Source: Fimbriimonas ginsengisoli Gsoil 348 (GTDB taxonomy: Bacteria > Armatimonadota > Fimbriimonadia > Fimbriimonadales > Fimbriimonadaceae). From it: a stretch of DNA of 64,000 nucleotides. The notes under the pieces were generated by a model, which saw only the letters and a program-made list of their open reading frames with translations, made no database searches and was not told the DNA's origin. Where the stretch lies: positions 3,844,001 to 3,908,000 of the forward strand of contig NZ_CP007139.1 in the NCBI RefSeq assembly GCF_000724625.1, given 5' to 3'. This document shows, one piece after another, positions 7,903 through 16,226 of this stretch; the first letter of the stretch is position 1; each line of letters starts with the position of its first letter. A program made the position numbers and the translations under genes.

Positions 7903-9081
7903 TCACATCGCTTCCAGGAGAACTGCGGTTGCTTCGCCCCCACCGATACAGGGGGTGGCAATCGCATATCGGCCGCCACGTCGGCGGAGCTCGAGGAGAG
8001 CAGTCAGGATCAAGCGCGCGCCGGTCATACCGATCGGATGGCCCAGCGCGACGGCGCCGCCGTTGACGTTCAGCCGATCCCGCGGAATCTCGACCTTCTG
8101 GCCGACCGCCATCGCGACGACGGCGAACGCCTCGTTAACCTCGAACAGGTCGATGTCGCTCACCTTGAGGTTGTGCTGCTCCAAAAGTTTCTGAACCGCG
8201 AACGCAGGCGCCGTGGTGAACCATTGCGGGTCTTGAGCGTGGGTCGAGTACCCGACGATGCGGCCAAGCGGTTTGGCGCCCCGTCGCTCTGCCTCCGTCA
8301 TGCTCGCCACGATCAGAGCGCAGCCGCCGTCGTCGAGCGAGCTGGCGTTACCGGCCGTGGTCACCCCCTCTTTACCGAACGCCGGTCGGAGCGAGGGCAG
8401 CTTCGAAATATCTCCTTTGGCCGGCTCTTCGTCCTTGTCCACGATCACAGGATCCCCTTTTCGTTGCGGGATCGATACGGGAACGATCTCGTCGGTAAAG
8501 CGCCCCGCAGCCTGAGCATCGAGCGCTCGCCGGTAGCTTTCGGCGGCGAACTCGTCGAGCTGCTCACGCGAGAAGTCGAGCGAAGCGGCGGTGGCGTCTC
8601 CGCAGGTTCCCATGTGGCAGTCGCCATATGGATCCCAAAGACCGTCGTGGATCATCGTGTCGATCAGCTTGCCGTTACCCATGCGGTAACCGGTTCGCGC
8701 CTTATCCAGAGCGTAAGGAGCGTTGGTCATCGACTCCATTCCACCGGCGACGACGATTTTGCTGTCGCCGAGCTTGACCGCTTGGGCGGCCAGCATCGCG
8801 GCTTTCATCCCCGAGCCGCAGACCTTGTTGACCGTGAGCGCGGGAACCGAAGTGGGGAGGCCGGCGGCAATCGCGGCCTGCCGGGCCGGAGCCTGCCCAA
8901 CGGCTCCGGTAAGGACTTCGCCCATGATGACCTCGTCCACTTCTTCCGGACTCACTCCGGCGCGCTCGAGCGCGGCCTTGATGGCAAACGAACCTAGCTG
9001 AGGACCGGTGAAGGTGGAGAGCGCGCCCATAAAAGCGCCGATCGGCGTACGCGCGCCCGCGAGAATTACTACGTCTTCCAT
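7903..9081 (-). CDS. Acetyl-CoA C-acetyltransferase (thiolase)
   Basis: This 392-residue thiolase would condense two acetyl-CoA to acetoacetyl-CoA or cleave 3-ketoacyl-CoA. The nucleophile is C88 in LTVNKVCGSGMKA. The second set of catalytic residues is in NGGAVALGHPIGMTGAR (His) and TPCIGGGEA (Cys near the C-terminus). Length and motifs fit the biosynthetic AtoB/PhaA class better than the beta-oxidation FadA class, but the direction in vivo cannot be read from sequence. The next gene on the strand upstream is murJ, 151 bp away, so it is probably a separate unit. Confidence 0.93.
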   Translation of the reverse strand: MEDVVILAGARTPIGAFMGALSTFTGPQLGSFAIKAALERAGVSPEEVDEVIMGEVLTGAVGQAPARQAAIAAGLPTSVPALTVNKVCGSGMKAAMLAAQAVKLGDSKIVVAGGMESMTNAPYALDKARTGYRMGNGKLIDTMIHDGLWDPYGDCHMGTCGDATAASLDFSREQLDEFAAESYRRALDAQAAGRFTDEIVPVSIPQRKGDPVIVDKDEEPAKGDISKLPSLRPAFGKEGVTTAGNASSLDDGGCALIVASMTEAERRGAKPLGRIVGYSTHAQDPQWFTTAPAFAVQKLLEQHNLKVSDIDLFEVNEAFAVVAMAVGQKVEIPRDRLNVNGGAVALGHPIGMTGARLILTALLELRRRGGRYAIATPCIGGGEATAVLLEAM

Positions 9082-9232
9082 TGGGTTAAGAACCTCGTTG
9101 TCCTACAGGAAAGGATACCGGGCAGTTGGGCTGCCACGGCGTTGCTTGAGTATGAGATTGAGGCCTGACCCAGTTGAATGCCGAATGGCTCAATCAGTCC
9201 ACACGCCACAAGCCACAGTCCACACGTCTGCT

Positions 9233-10858
9233 TTATCGCTTTCGATTCAGCTTCGCCAAAGCGCGGTCGAAGTATTCGACTTCGGGCATTTTTAGCCGTT
9301 TGGTGAGGAAATAGTAAGCCCAGGCCGCGCAGGTAGCAGTGAGGAGGAAGCAGAGGAATTCGACCAAGCGATGCCGGCCGAGACCGACCGATTCCGTAGC
9401 GTACGCGGCCACGAAGGCGACGGCGCCCATGGCCGTCGCCGCCACCAACGCCTTCCCAAACGTCTTGAAGACCCCCTTCCGATCGATCTGTGCGACGGAC
9501 TTTTCGAGCGCCACGAACAGGATCACGACGAGGAGCAACGCCGCGATGTCGGTCGACCAGGCCAACGAAGTGAACGGAAGCCCCTGCGACGTGCAGAAGG
9601 TGCACATCGCAATGAAGATGGCCGTCATGCCGGTGCTGAGGGCGACCGGCAGCATCGTCTTGTGGACGGAGAAGAAACCCCGCATCAAAACCGGTTGAAT
9701 GCACCAGGCGATGATGCTCGGAGCATAGATCCGGAGCGTAAGAGCGATATCTTCGAGGTGTCCGTCCTTCGCCGCCTTCCCATATCCGTAAATAAGGTGG
9801 GAGATCTGGGGAGCGAGCGCCAGCATCAGGGCCGCCGACGGAACGCCGAGGTAAATGACCGTGCGCAGGCTCCGTGTCATCTGCGAAGCGTACAGATCCA
9901 TCCGCTTCTGGGCGTAAAACTGGGCGAGAACGGGAAAGGCGGCGAGCGCCATCGACTGGCCGAAGATTCCGCTCGGAGCCTGCATCAGGTTGTTGCTGAG
10001 ACGGAAAACCGTATTGATCCCTTCCGAATAGTGGGCCGCGAAGTAGGTGGTGATCAACTGAACGACGCTCGGAAGCGAGAATCCGAAAATGACGGGCGCA
10101 AGGAGTCGGAAGAACTTGCCAACCCCCTCCGCTTTCAGGTCGAGACTCGGCTTGAAGTGCGAGCCGGTTTTCGCCATGAAATAGGCGGGCAGCAAGAGGT
10201 TGCCGATCATGGCCCCGGTCAGCCCGCCCCACGGCATCCCGGCAATCCCCAGTGGGCTAAGGCCGCCGACGATTGCGCCGACGATGATGCCGACGTTGTA
10301 GACGTTGGGGGCGAGGCTCGGGGCTAAGAATTGGCGCCGCGCGTAGAGGGTTGCAAGGAGGATCGATCCGATGAGGAATGCGAACTGCGCGGGTAGCAGA
10401 ATGCGACCCATCTCCACGATGTGCGGCTCCAAGAGTGCGGAGATGTTGTGTCCTGCCTTATCCGTCTTATCTTTGGCAATGAAGTGAGCGACCCATGGCG
10501 CGAGAGCCCATGCGACGGCGATCAAAACCGCGACGGCGAGAGAACAGACGGTGACGACGACGCTGAAAAGCTTCCAGGCTTCGCGTTCCTTCTTGGTATG
10601 CAGGAGCTGGCTGAAGACCGGCATGAACGCGGAGCTCAAGCCGCCGCCGGCGACCAGCATAAAAAGGAGGTCGGGGATGGTGATCGCGATGCCGTAGGCG
10701 TCGGTTTGGATGCTCACCGCGAACATCGCGGTCATCGCGGTGTCGCGCAGCATGCCGAGCACGCGACTCAACCCGAGGCTGAAAGACATGATCCCGCTGG
10801 CGCGGGCGACGGTACGGTCCGCCGACTCGTCAACGGGCGGCAGCGGTACGTCGGTCAC
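9233..10858 (-). CDS. murJ: Lipid II flippase MurJ
   Basis: MurJ, a MOP-superfamily transporter, flips the peptidoglycan precursor lipid II across the inner membrane. About 14 hydrophobic segments are visible, beginning with SGIMSFSLGLSRVLGMLRD, the family N-terminal signature that includes the essential SR motif. Also typical are AYGIAITIPDLLFMLVAGGGLSSAFMPVF in segment 2 and ALAAFPVLAQ later. The frame stays open back to a TTG at 10936, but that lies inside a palindrome next to trxA; a GTG at 10858 gives a normal family N-terminus of about 541 residues and is preferred, though no good ribosome site is visible for it. It lies downstream of trxA on the same strand. Confidence 0.9.
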   Translation of the reverse strand: MTDVPLPPVDESADRTVARASGIMSFSLGLSRVLGMLRDTAMTAMFAVSIQTDAYGIAITIPDLLFMLVAGGGLSSAFMPVFSQLLHTKKEREAWKLFSVVVTVCSLAVAVLIAVAWALAPWVAHFIAKDKTDKAGHNISALLEPHIVEMGRILLPAQFAFLIGSILLATLYARRQFLAPSLAPNVYNVGIIVGAIVGGLSPLGIAGMPWGGLTGAMIGNLLLPAYFMAKTGSHFKPSLDLKAEGVGKFFRLLAPVIFGFSLPSVVQLITTYFAAHYSEGINTVFRLSNNLMQAPSGIFGQSMALAAFPVLAQFYAQKRMDLYASQMTRSLRTVIYLGVPSAALMLALAPQISHLIYGYGKAAKDGHLEDIALTLRIYAPSIIAWCIQPVLMRGFFSVHKTMLPVALSTGMTAIFIAMCTFCTSQGLPFTSLAWSTDIAALLLVVILFVALEKSVAQIDRKGVFKTFGKALVAATAMGAVAFVAAYATESVGLGRHRLVEFLCFLLTATCAAWAYYFLTKRLKMPEVEYFDRALAKLNRKR

Positions 10859-10913
10859 AGCGGAAAAGTAAACCCGAGTCGACGGAAGGTTGTTCGCAAC
10901 CGCGGCAAAAACG

Positions 10914-10945
10914 AATTGACGATTGACAATTGTCAACCGTCAATT
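10914..10945. repeat. 32-bp near-perfect palindrome between trxA and murJ
   Basis: The arms AATTGACG..CGTCAATT enclose a central ATTGACAATTGTCAA core, giving a palindrome of 32 bp with only one mispaired arm position (about two base differences). It sits 10 bp beyond the trxA stop and upstream of murJ. There is no T-tract, so it is a weak terminator candidate; a processing hairpin or a dispersed palindromic repeat is as likely. Similar GTTGAC/GTCAAC words occur at 3205-3220 and 29680. Confidence 0.5.
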
Positions 10946-10954
10946 CTCGGGACC

Positions 10955-11278
10955 TTAGAGAGCTCGGTCGATGAGGGCGGCGATCTGCGGCTTCGGAGCG
11001 GCGCCGACCATCCGGTCGACTTCCTTGCCACCCTTAAAGACGACGAGGGCTGGGATGCTCATAATGCCGTAGCGCTGAGCCAGATCGCCTTCGCTGTCTA
11101 CATCGATCTTGACAACCTTGGCGCGGCCGGCATAGTCGACGGCCAGTTGTTCGATCGACGGACCGATCGCCTTGCAAGGGCCACACCACTCGGCCCAAAA
11201 ATCTACAAGAACTGGAACGTCTGACTGGAGGACCTGCTGGTCGAACTCCGCGGTCGTCATGGAAAGGTGGGAAGCCAT
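10955..11278 (-). CDS. trxA: Thioredoxin
   Basis: Thioredoxin is a small cytoplasmic disulfide reductase. This 107-residue protein has the complete fold: active site WCGPCK in VLVDFWAEWCGPCKAIG, the buried Asp of DFWA, and the cis-proline loop MSIPALVVFKGG. A good AAGGAG ribosome site lies upstream of the ATG at 11278. A small hairpin (11340-11358) lies between it and the divergent Gly-rich gene. It probably precedes murJ in one transcript. Confidence 0.97.
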   Translation of the reverse strand: MASHLSMTTAEFDQQVLQSDVPVLVDFWAEWCGPCKAIGPSIEQLAVDYAGRAKVVKIDVDSEGDLAQRYGIMSIPALVVFKGGKEVDRMVGAAPKPQIAALIDRAL

Positions 11279-11339
11279 CTGCCGTGTAATCTCCTTAGCG
11301 TAACCTAGGTCGGTATACCCGATCAGTTGGACGACGACG

Positions 11340-11358
11340 CCGGGAAAAAGCTTCCCGG
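11340..11358. repeat. Small inverted repeat between divergent genes
   Basis: CCGGGAA and TTCCCGG form a perfect 7-bp stem with a 5-nt loop (AAAGC) in the divergent region between trxA and the Gly-rich gene. It could be a small operator or a 5' UTR hairpin. No clear promoter was found beside it. Confidence 0.3.
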
Positions 11359-11443
11359 GAGGTGTGACTCATCCCGCGTTGTGAACGTCTACTATTACGA
11401 GAAGGCCATTTAAAGGCCACTGTTTTGGAGGAGACTGACACCG

Positions 11444-12301
11444 GTGATAAAGAGGTTTGCAGGAGTAGCGCTCGCGATCGGCGGGACCATGCTGATGGCG
11501 ACGGGCGCCCAGGCGCAAAAAGGTTCGGAGAACGGGCTGATCGGAATCAAGCTGTACGATTCAGGTGCTCGAGTCGTGAGCCTCTATGGCACGCCGGACC
11601 AGATCCAGCCGGTTAGCGTCGGCACGGGCTCGGCATCCGGCGGCGGCAGCCCGTTCGGCGGCGGCGGCTCGCCGTTTGGCGGGGCGCCAGGCGGAATGCC
11701 CGGTCCAAAGGGCGGCGGCGGAATGCCCGGAGCGAGCGGCACCGGCGCCGACGTGCACGGTCCGTTCGATTTTGGCAACAACATTTTGCAGTTCGGCAGT
11801 AAAGGCCCTGGCGGCCAGGGCCGACCGGGAGGCATGCCGGGCGGAATGCCGGGCGGCCAGGGAATGCCTGGACCGGGACCGGGCGGAGCGGGTCCTGGCG
11901 GTGTTCCAGGCCCTCCGGGAAGTTCCGGTTTTGGCGGCGGTAGCAACGGCACCCCCCGTGGCGGCGGTGGAGCGGCGGAGTACGCGACGTACACCCGCTG
12001 GATCTACAACCGAAGCGGCAGCAAGTACGGCTTCATCATCGACAAATTCGGCCGAGTAGTGCAGATCGAAGCGATCGGGCTGCAGAACAATAAGGTCCGA
12101 ACGCGACGGGGAGTCGGCTTTGGAGCCACGTTCGCCCAGCTCATCAAGAAGTACAGCACTCCGGATGGGTACGAGATCAGCGGCGACAACGTGCTGGTGA
12201 AGTTCTTGACCAAGAACCGCGTCGCGTTCCGCCTTACCCGGTTGGGTGAAAAGAAGCCTCAGGTTGTGACGGGCATCGTCGTCGCGGCTGCGAAGGGCTA
12301 A
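11444..12301 (+). CDS. Exported Gly/Pro-rich low-complexity protein
   Basis: The 285-residue product has a signal peptide (MIKRFAGVALAIGGTMLMATGAQA region), a short beta segment (GIKLYDSGARVVSLYGTPDQI), a central ~110-residue Gly/Pro/Met-rich stretch (about 60-165; repeated GGMPG units), and a C-terminal globular domain of about 110 residues beginning YTRWIYNRSGSKYGFIIDKFGRVVQIE. N- and C-terminal parts resemble each other loosely (a turn of the type 'Y-G-T/S-P-D' follows each), which suggests a split or duplicated beta domain. GTG is the start, behind TGGAGG. I do not recognise the family; an envelope-surface role is likely. The dnaG start follows 7 nt later. Confidence 0.7.
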   Translation: MIKRFAGVALAIGGTMLMATGAQAQKGSENGLIGIKLYDSGARVVSLYGTPDQIQPVSVGTGSASGGGSPFGGGGSPFGGAPGGMPGPKGGGGMPGASGTGADVHGPFDFGNNILQFGSKGPGGQGRPGGMPGGMPGGQGMPGPGPGGAGPGGVPGPPGSSGFGGGSNGTPRGGGGAAEYATYTRWIYNRSGSKYGFIIDKFGRVVQIEAIGLQNNKVRTRRGVGFGATFAQLIKKYSTPDGYEISGDNVLVKFLTKNRVAFRLTRLGEKKPQVVTGIVVAAAKG

Positions 12302-12307
12302 AAGAGC

Positions 12308-14071
12308 TTGGCGGACGAGCGCGACGAGATCCGGTCACGGGTCGATATCGTCGATCTCGTCAGCCGGGAGGTTCCGCTTAAGCAGCGGGGCCGGCACTGG
12401 ACGGGTCTTTGTCCGTTTCACGCGGACAAGAACCCGTCTTTTAACGTCAGCCCGGAGACCGGCCGGTTCAAATGCTGGTCGTGTCAGGCGACGGGCGATA
12501 TTTTCGACTGGGTGATGCGGCGTCAGAACGTCGACTTCGCGGAGGCGATCCAAATCTTGGCCAAAGAGGCCGGGATTACGCTGAAGCGCGGGGGCGGGAT
12601 GCCGGCGTCGACGCGTCAGCAGTACGAGACGGCCATGGACGCCGGGCTCGCGTTCTTCCGCGAGAATTTCGTTAAGTCGACCACCGCGCAGGAGTACTGC
12701 GCCGGCCGCGGCCTCGACGCGGCTACCCTCGACCTTTGGGAGATCGGCTACGCGCCGGATGTCGGCGTAGCCCTTCCCAACCACCTCAAGAAGGCAGGGG
12801 TCTCCCTTGCGGAGGCAAAGACGCTGTTCCTAGTCGATGGGGATCAAGACACCGGCTACTACGGCAAGTTCCGCTCCCGGCTCATGTTTCCGATCCGTGA
12901 CGAAAAAGGGACGCTGGTGGCATTCGGCGGCCGGATCCTTGGTGACGGGCACCCGAAGTACATCAACAGCAGCGACACCCCCCTCTACCGTAAGAGCCGG
13001 GTTTTATACGGGATGCACCGAGCCCGGGAGCAGATGGGCCGGGAGCGGCGAGCGGTTCTCGTCGAAGGATATTTGGACGTCATCGCCTGCCACCGAGCGG
13101 GCGTGGCGACCGCCGTCGCCTCTCTGGGCACGGCGCTCGCGGAGGACCAGGCGAAGCTTCTGAAGCGTTGGTGCGACGAGGTGGTGATCCTTTACGACAG
13201 CGACGAGGCGGGGCAGAAGGCGGCAGCTCGCGCGGTGGAGATACTGGAAGCGGAGAAATTACGCGTTAGGGTAGCCCTGATGCCCCTGGGCGAGGATCCG
13301 GACACCCTGCTGAGAAACGCAGGCCCTGCGGCCGTCCAGACCGCCGTAACGAGGGGTCTGAGTCCTACCGACTATCGGATGCAGGCGCTGGAGCGCCGAC
13401 TGACGCCCGACAAGGACGAATTCTGGTCGGAAGCGGTGACGATCTTGTCCGAGACTACGAGTGAGATCGAGATGACGGCCCACATCGACCGTCTCTCCCC
13501 CTTACTGCCAGGCACCCGCGACTCGAACCTGGCGAAGCAAACGCTACTGAGGATGATCACCCGCACCCGCCGCAAGGCGAAGGGCGGCGGGAACCAGGGG
13601 CCGGAGCGCCCTACGGTGCAAAGGGAAAACCGGGTGATTCTAGGCGAGCTGAAGGCGGCCGAGATCGTGGTTTTCCGAGCATTCCTCAGCGAGGAGCTTC
13701 GAAAGAACGGGTGGATGTTTGCCCGCGCCACCAACCTCTTCGAGAGCGGCATTGCCCAACGTCTTAGTGAGGCGATCCTCGCAGCTTTTCCTTTGGAACC
13801 GCCGACGGGGAAGCCGGCCGAATGGTTGGCCAAATTGGAGGATGAGGGGATTAGGTCAGCTCTGGCCGACCTGCTGTATGAGTGGCGTGGCGATGCGTTG
13901 AACGGCCAGGTATTCGAGGACTCGATTATTAAGTTGCAAAAAGCAATGGCTCAACGAGAGTTTCGCCGTTTACGCGCGGCGGGCCTGAGCTGGGAAGAGG
14001 TCAGCGAGCGGATCCGCGAGCTTAATCCGGACCCGACCGACAAGCCAAAAGACGGCGACGACCTGTTCTAG
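12308..14071 (+). CDS. dnaG: DNA primase
   Basis: DnaG makes the RNA primers for chromosome replication. All three domains can be followed in the 587 residues: the N-terminal CHC2 zinc ribbon (CPFHADKNPSF ... CWSC), the catalytic core with the TOPRIM motifs VEGYLDV and YDSDEAGQKAA, and a C-terminal helical domain for the replicative helicase. The start is a TTG at 12308, because the conserved N-terminus RDEIRSRVDIVDLV begins immediately after it. It is followed by the primary sigma factor gene, as in the classical macromolecular-synthesis operon. Confidence 0.96.
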   Translation: MADERDEIRSRVDIVDLVSREVPLKQRGRHWTGLCPFHADKNPSFNVSPETGRFKCWSCQATGDIFDWVMRRQNVDFAEAIQILAKEAGITLKRGGGMPASTRQQYETAMDAGLAFFRENFVKSTTAQEYCAGRGLDAATLDLWEIGYAPDVGVALPNHLKKAGVSLAEAKTLFLVDGDQDTGYYGKFRSRLMFPIRDEKGTLVAFGGRILGDGHPKYINSSDTPLYRKSRVLYGMHRAREQMGRERRAVLVEGYLDVIACHRAGVATAVASLGTALAEDQAKLLKRWCDEVVILYDSDEAGQKAAARAVEILEAEKLRVRVALMPLGEDPDTLLRNAGPAAVQTAVTRGLSPTDYRMQALERRLTPDKDEFWSEAVTILSETTSEIEMTAHIDRLSPLLPGTRDSNLAKQTLLRMITRTRRKAKGGGNQGPERPTVQRENRVILGELKAAEIVVFRAFLSEELRKNGWMFARATNLFESGIAQRLSEAILAAFPLEPPTGKPAEWLAKLEDEGIRSALADLLYEWRGDALNGQVFEDSIIKLQKAMAQREFRRLRAAGLSWEEVSERIRELNPDPTDKPKDGDDLF

Positions 14072-14123
14072 AGGCTGGAATTACACGTGATTACCGGGTT
14101 CTTTCGCAAGATTTCCTAACTCT

Positions 14124-14152
14124 TTGGCATCGTGGAAAACCTCGGCTATAGT
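14124..14152 (+). promoter_or_regulatory. Sigma-70 promoter for the sigma factor gene
   Basis: TTGGCA at 14124-14129 and TATAGT at 14147-14152 are separated by 17 bp, close to the consensus. Transcription would start near 14159, leaving a leader of about 38 nt before the ATG at 14197. It allows the sigma gene to be transcribed apart from dnaG, possibly by its own product. Confidence 0.7.
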
Positions 14153-14196
14153 GAAAACGCCTTAGGGTACGGGGAGAGGGTCCCCCGTTACACAAC

Positions 14197-15237
14197 ATGG
14201 TTGTAGGATCGCGTCAGGATTTCCTGGAGCTGACGTCGGGACACGCGCTTGGGGATAGCGCGCGGACGGTATTAACGTCTTGCCCGGCTCAGCACCTATA
14301 CTCGTCGTCGAAAGGGAACGGCAAAGTCGCTCGTTCAATCGTCCGCGAGGTTGAAGCGGGCGAACTTGGTCTCGATGAAGCGTCCCCGCTTGTCGAAACA
14401 GATTCGCTACATCTCGAAGATTCCGTGCGCATGTGGTTGCGGCGCATCGGGCAAATACCACTTCTCACTCCCGACCAAGAAGTCGCACTCGCCCGGCATA
14501 GCCGGCTAGGTTGCGTCGACTGCAAGCGGGCACTTATCGAAGCGAACCTCCGGCTGGTCGTCAGCATCGCTAAACGCTTTATGGGGAGAGGGCTCTCCAT
14601 GCAGGACCTGATCCAAGAGGGGAACATGGGCCTGATCCGCGCGGTAGAGAAATTCGATCCGGATCGCGGATTCCGATTCAGCACTTATGCCACGTGGTGG
14701 GTTCGCCAGGCGATATCACGGTCAATCAGCGACCACGGTCGCACCATTCGGATTCCCGTTCACACGTTAGAGGCGGTGAACCGGATGATGAAGGCGACGA
14801 GCCATCTACAGCAGCGGCTGGGACGCGAGGTCACTTCCGCCGAGGTCGGACACTCGATCAATATGAGCCCGGAGAAGGTGGAAGACTTTCAGCGGGCGAT
14901 CGCGGAGCCGCTCTCACTCGATTCTCCGGTCGGAGATAGCGAGGATTCGGCGCTCGGCGAGTTCATCGTCGACCGCACAGGGGAGTCGCCCTCGGAAGCG
15001 GCGGCGCGGGCATTGATGCGCAGCCGGATCGAGGACGTGCTCGACACGCTCGCCGACCGGGAGCGGGAGGTTATCGCCCTCCGCTACGGCCTGACCGACG
15101 GCCAGCCGCATACGCTGGAAGAGGTCGCGCGTTGCTTCCAAGTGACTCGCGAGCGAATCCGGCAGATCGAGCAGAAGGCCCTGAAGAAGCTGAAGCATCC
15201 TTCGCGCGCCACCGTGCTCCGCGAGCTAATCGCCTAA
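14197..15237 (+). CDS. rpoD: RNA polymerase sigma-70 family factor (primary type)
   Basis: This 346-residue factor contains regions 1.2-4: region 2 has [36 protein letters not shown] and [14 protein letters not shown]; region 4.2 has [19 protein letters not shown] and [11 protein letters not shown]. The near-invariant primary-sigma segments and the place after dnaG point to the housekeeping sigma (RpoD/SigA), but it lacks an acidic region 1.1 and is short, so a closely related group 2 factor cannot be excluded. No Shine-Dalgarno is evident before the ATG at 14197. It has its own promoter at 14124-14152. Confidence 0.88.
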   Translation: MVVGSRQDFLELTSGHALGDSARTVLTSCPAQHLYSSSKGNGKVARSIVREVEAGELGLDEASPLVETDSLHLEDSVRMWLRRIGQIPLLTPDQEVALARHSRLGCVDCKRALIEANLRLVVSIAKRFMGRGLSMQDLIQEGNMGLIRAVEKFDPDRGFRFSTYATWWVRQAISRSISDHGRTIRIPVHTLEAVNRMMKATSHLQQRLGREVTSAEVGHSINMSPEKVEDFQRAIAEPLSLDSPVGDSEDSALGEFIVDRTGESPSEAAARALMRSRIEDVLDTLADREREVIALRYGLTDGQPHTLEEVARCFQVTRERIRQIEQKALKKLKHPSRATVLRELIA

Positions 15238-15266
15238 GTAGCGCCGGCATCCCTGCCGGCACTACA
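15238..15266. terminator. Hairpin between convergent sigma and IMPase genes
   Basis: GTAGCGCCGGC and GCCGGCACTAC pair around ATCCCT. The hairpin lies between the convergent sigma gene and the inositol-phosphatase gene, overlapping the last codons of the latter. There is no T-run, so any terminator function is uncertain; GCCGGC-TAC words recur at 40738-40790 and 61950-61980, so this may be a dispersed repeat. Confidence 0.35.
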
Positions 15267-16017
15267 GGTAGAAGCCCGAATCCTTTGGAAAGATGATCCA
15301 GGGGCGTCCGATCTGATCGGGGTGCGTGAGCTCCTCGATCAGCAAGGGTGAGCCGTCGGCGTAACGAACTTCGGCGCCGAGTTCCTGTCCCATGAGCACG
15401 CAGGCGCCGATATCGTACAGCCGCTCCTTGTAGCCCAGGAGTCCTCGATAGCGCTGGCAAGCGGTAAACGTGCCGTCGATCACAAACGCCCCCGCCAGCC
15501 GCATCTTCCCGGGTAGCTTCGCGTCAGGCGCCTTCCGAATAAATCCGTCTGAGTAGCTGACCAGCTCTTCGGGGCGAACGGGTCCAGGCTCGATGTCGGG
15601 AAGCCTGACGCCGCTCCGGTAGGCGCCTTGGCCCTGCTCGGCCAGGTACGTTTCCCGCAAATCGGGCAGCGTTACTGCGCCAATCAGGATCTCGTCGCCC
15701 CGTACGAGGGCGACGCTGACCCCCCAAAGCGGTGAGCCAAAGCCGAAGTTGGAGGTGCCGTCGATCGGGTCGACCACCCAGAGCCCGGCAGTTCCGGGTT
15801 GATCGAAGCCGAATTCTTCCCCCCATACCGTGGTGTTGGGGATGAGTCGCGTCAGCTCTTGGCGTAGAAGCTGCTCGACCGCGCGGTCGGCGGCGGTGAC
15901 GATGGTGCCGTCTCCCTTGAGCTCGCGAGCAATGCTCGTTCCACGCATCTCCTGCGCCAGGGCTCCCGCGCGTTCCACGATCGATCCAAGGTCGGCAAGG
16001 CGGGTCGATATCGGCAT
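15262..16017 (-). CDS. Inositol monophosphatase family phosphatase
   Basis: This 251-residue member of the lithium-sensitive Mg-dependent phosphatase family has motif GEEFG (metal-binding Glu), the signature WVVDPIDGTSNF with both metal-binding Asp residues, and the C-terminal segment CVLMGQELGAEVRYADGSPL. In bacteria these enzymes dephosphorylate inositol-1-phosphate, histidinol-phosphate or related sugar phosphates; the substrate cannot be fixed from sequence. It lies divergent from the tRNA-Gly gene and convergent with the sigma gene. Confidence 0.88.
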   Translation of the reverse strand: MPISTRLADLGSIVERAGALAQEMRGTSIARELKGDGTIVTAADRAVEQLLRQELTRLIPNTTVWGEEFGFDQPGTAGLWVVDPIDGTSNFGFGSPLWGVSVALVRGDEILIGAVTLPDLRETYLAEQGQGAYRSGVRLPDIEPGPVRPEELVSYSDGFIRKAPDAKLPGKMRLAGAFVIDGTFTACQRYRGLLGYKERLYDIGACVLMGQELGAEVRYADGSPLLIEELTHPDQIGRPWIIFPKDSGFYL

Positions 16018-16040
16018 CGACTTCCATTATGTCGTCCCCC

Positions 16041-16071
16041 TTGCGACAGCAAGCCCCTGGAGTGGTATAAC
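16041..16071 (+). promoter_or_regulatory. Promoter of the tRNA-Gly gene
   Basis: An extended -10 element, TGGTATAAC (16063-16071), lies 12 bp before the tRNA. A -35-like TTGCGA at 16041-16046 gives a 19-bp spacer. The TGN motif would compensate for the long spacing. Confidence 0.5.
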
Positions 16072-16083
16072 ATTCCCCGGAGC

Positions 16084-16158
16084 GCGGGCATAGCTCAGTG
16101 GTAGAGCGATTCCTTGCCAAGGAATAGGTCGCCAGTTCGAATCTGGTTGCCCGCTCCA
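16084..16158 (+). tRNA. tRNA-Gly (anticodon GCC)
   Basis: A full cloverleaf is seen: acceptor GCGGGCA/TGCCCGC, D-arm TAGCTCAGTGGTAGAGC, anticodon stem-loop ATTCCTTGCCAAGGAAT with GCC in the loop, and T-arm CCAGTTCGAATCTGG. The discriminator is T and CCA is encoded (16156-16158). It reads GGC and GGU codons. A strong hairpin follows. Confidence 0.97.
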
Positions 16159-16171
16159 AGTTTTACGTTCA

Positions 16172-16206
16172 AAACGGGGTTCTGGATTGCATCCAGAACC
16201 CCGTTT
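16172..16206. terminator. Strong hairpin terminator after tRNA-Gly
   Basis: A perfect 15-bp stem, AAACGGGGTTCTGGA/TCCAGAACCCCGTTT, with a 5-nt loop (TTGCA) follows the tRNA by 14 nt; a T-rich tail (ACTATTTT) comes next on the plus strand, and AACGTAAAAC gives T's on the other. It can end both the tRNA transcript and the convergent glutathione peroxidase transcript. Confidence 0.85.
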
Positions 16207-16226
16207 ACTATTTTGGCGACGACATG

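Noticed and set aside
10859-10936. Upstream TTG start of murJ
   Set aside because: It would start translation within a palindrome next to trxA and add 26 residues unlike any MurJ.
11389-11402. Sigma-70 promoter before the Gly-rich gene (TACTAT)
   Set aside because: No -35 box at acceptable spacing; not reliable.
11584-11994. Pro-rich antisense frame opposite the Gly-rich protein
   Set aside because: GGN codons read backwards give Pro; composition explains it fully.
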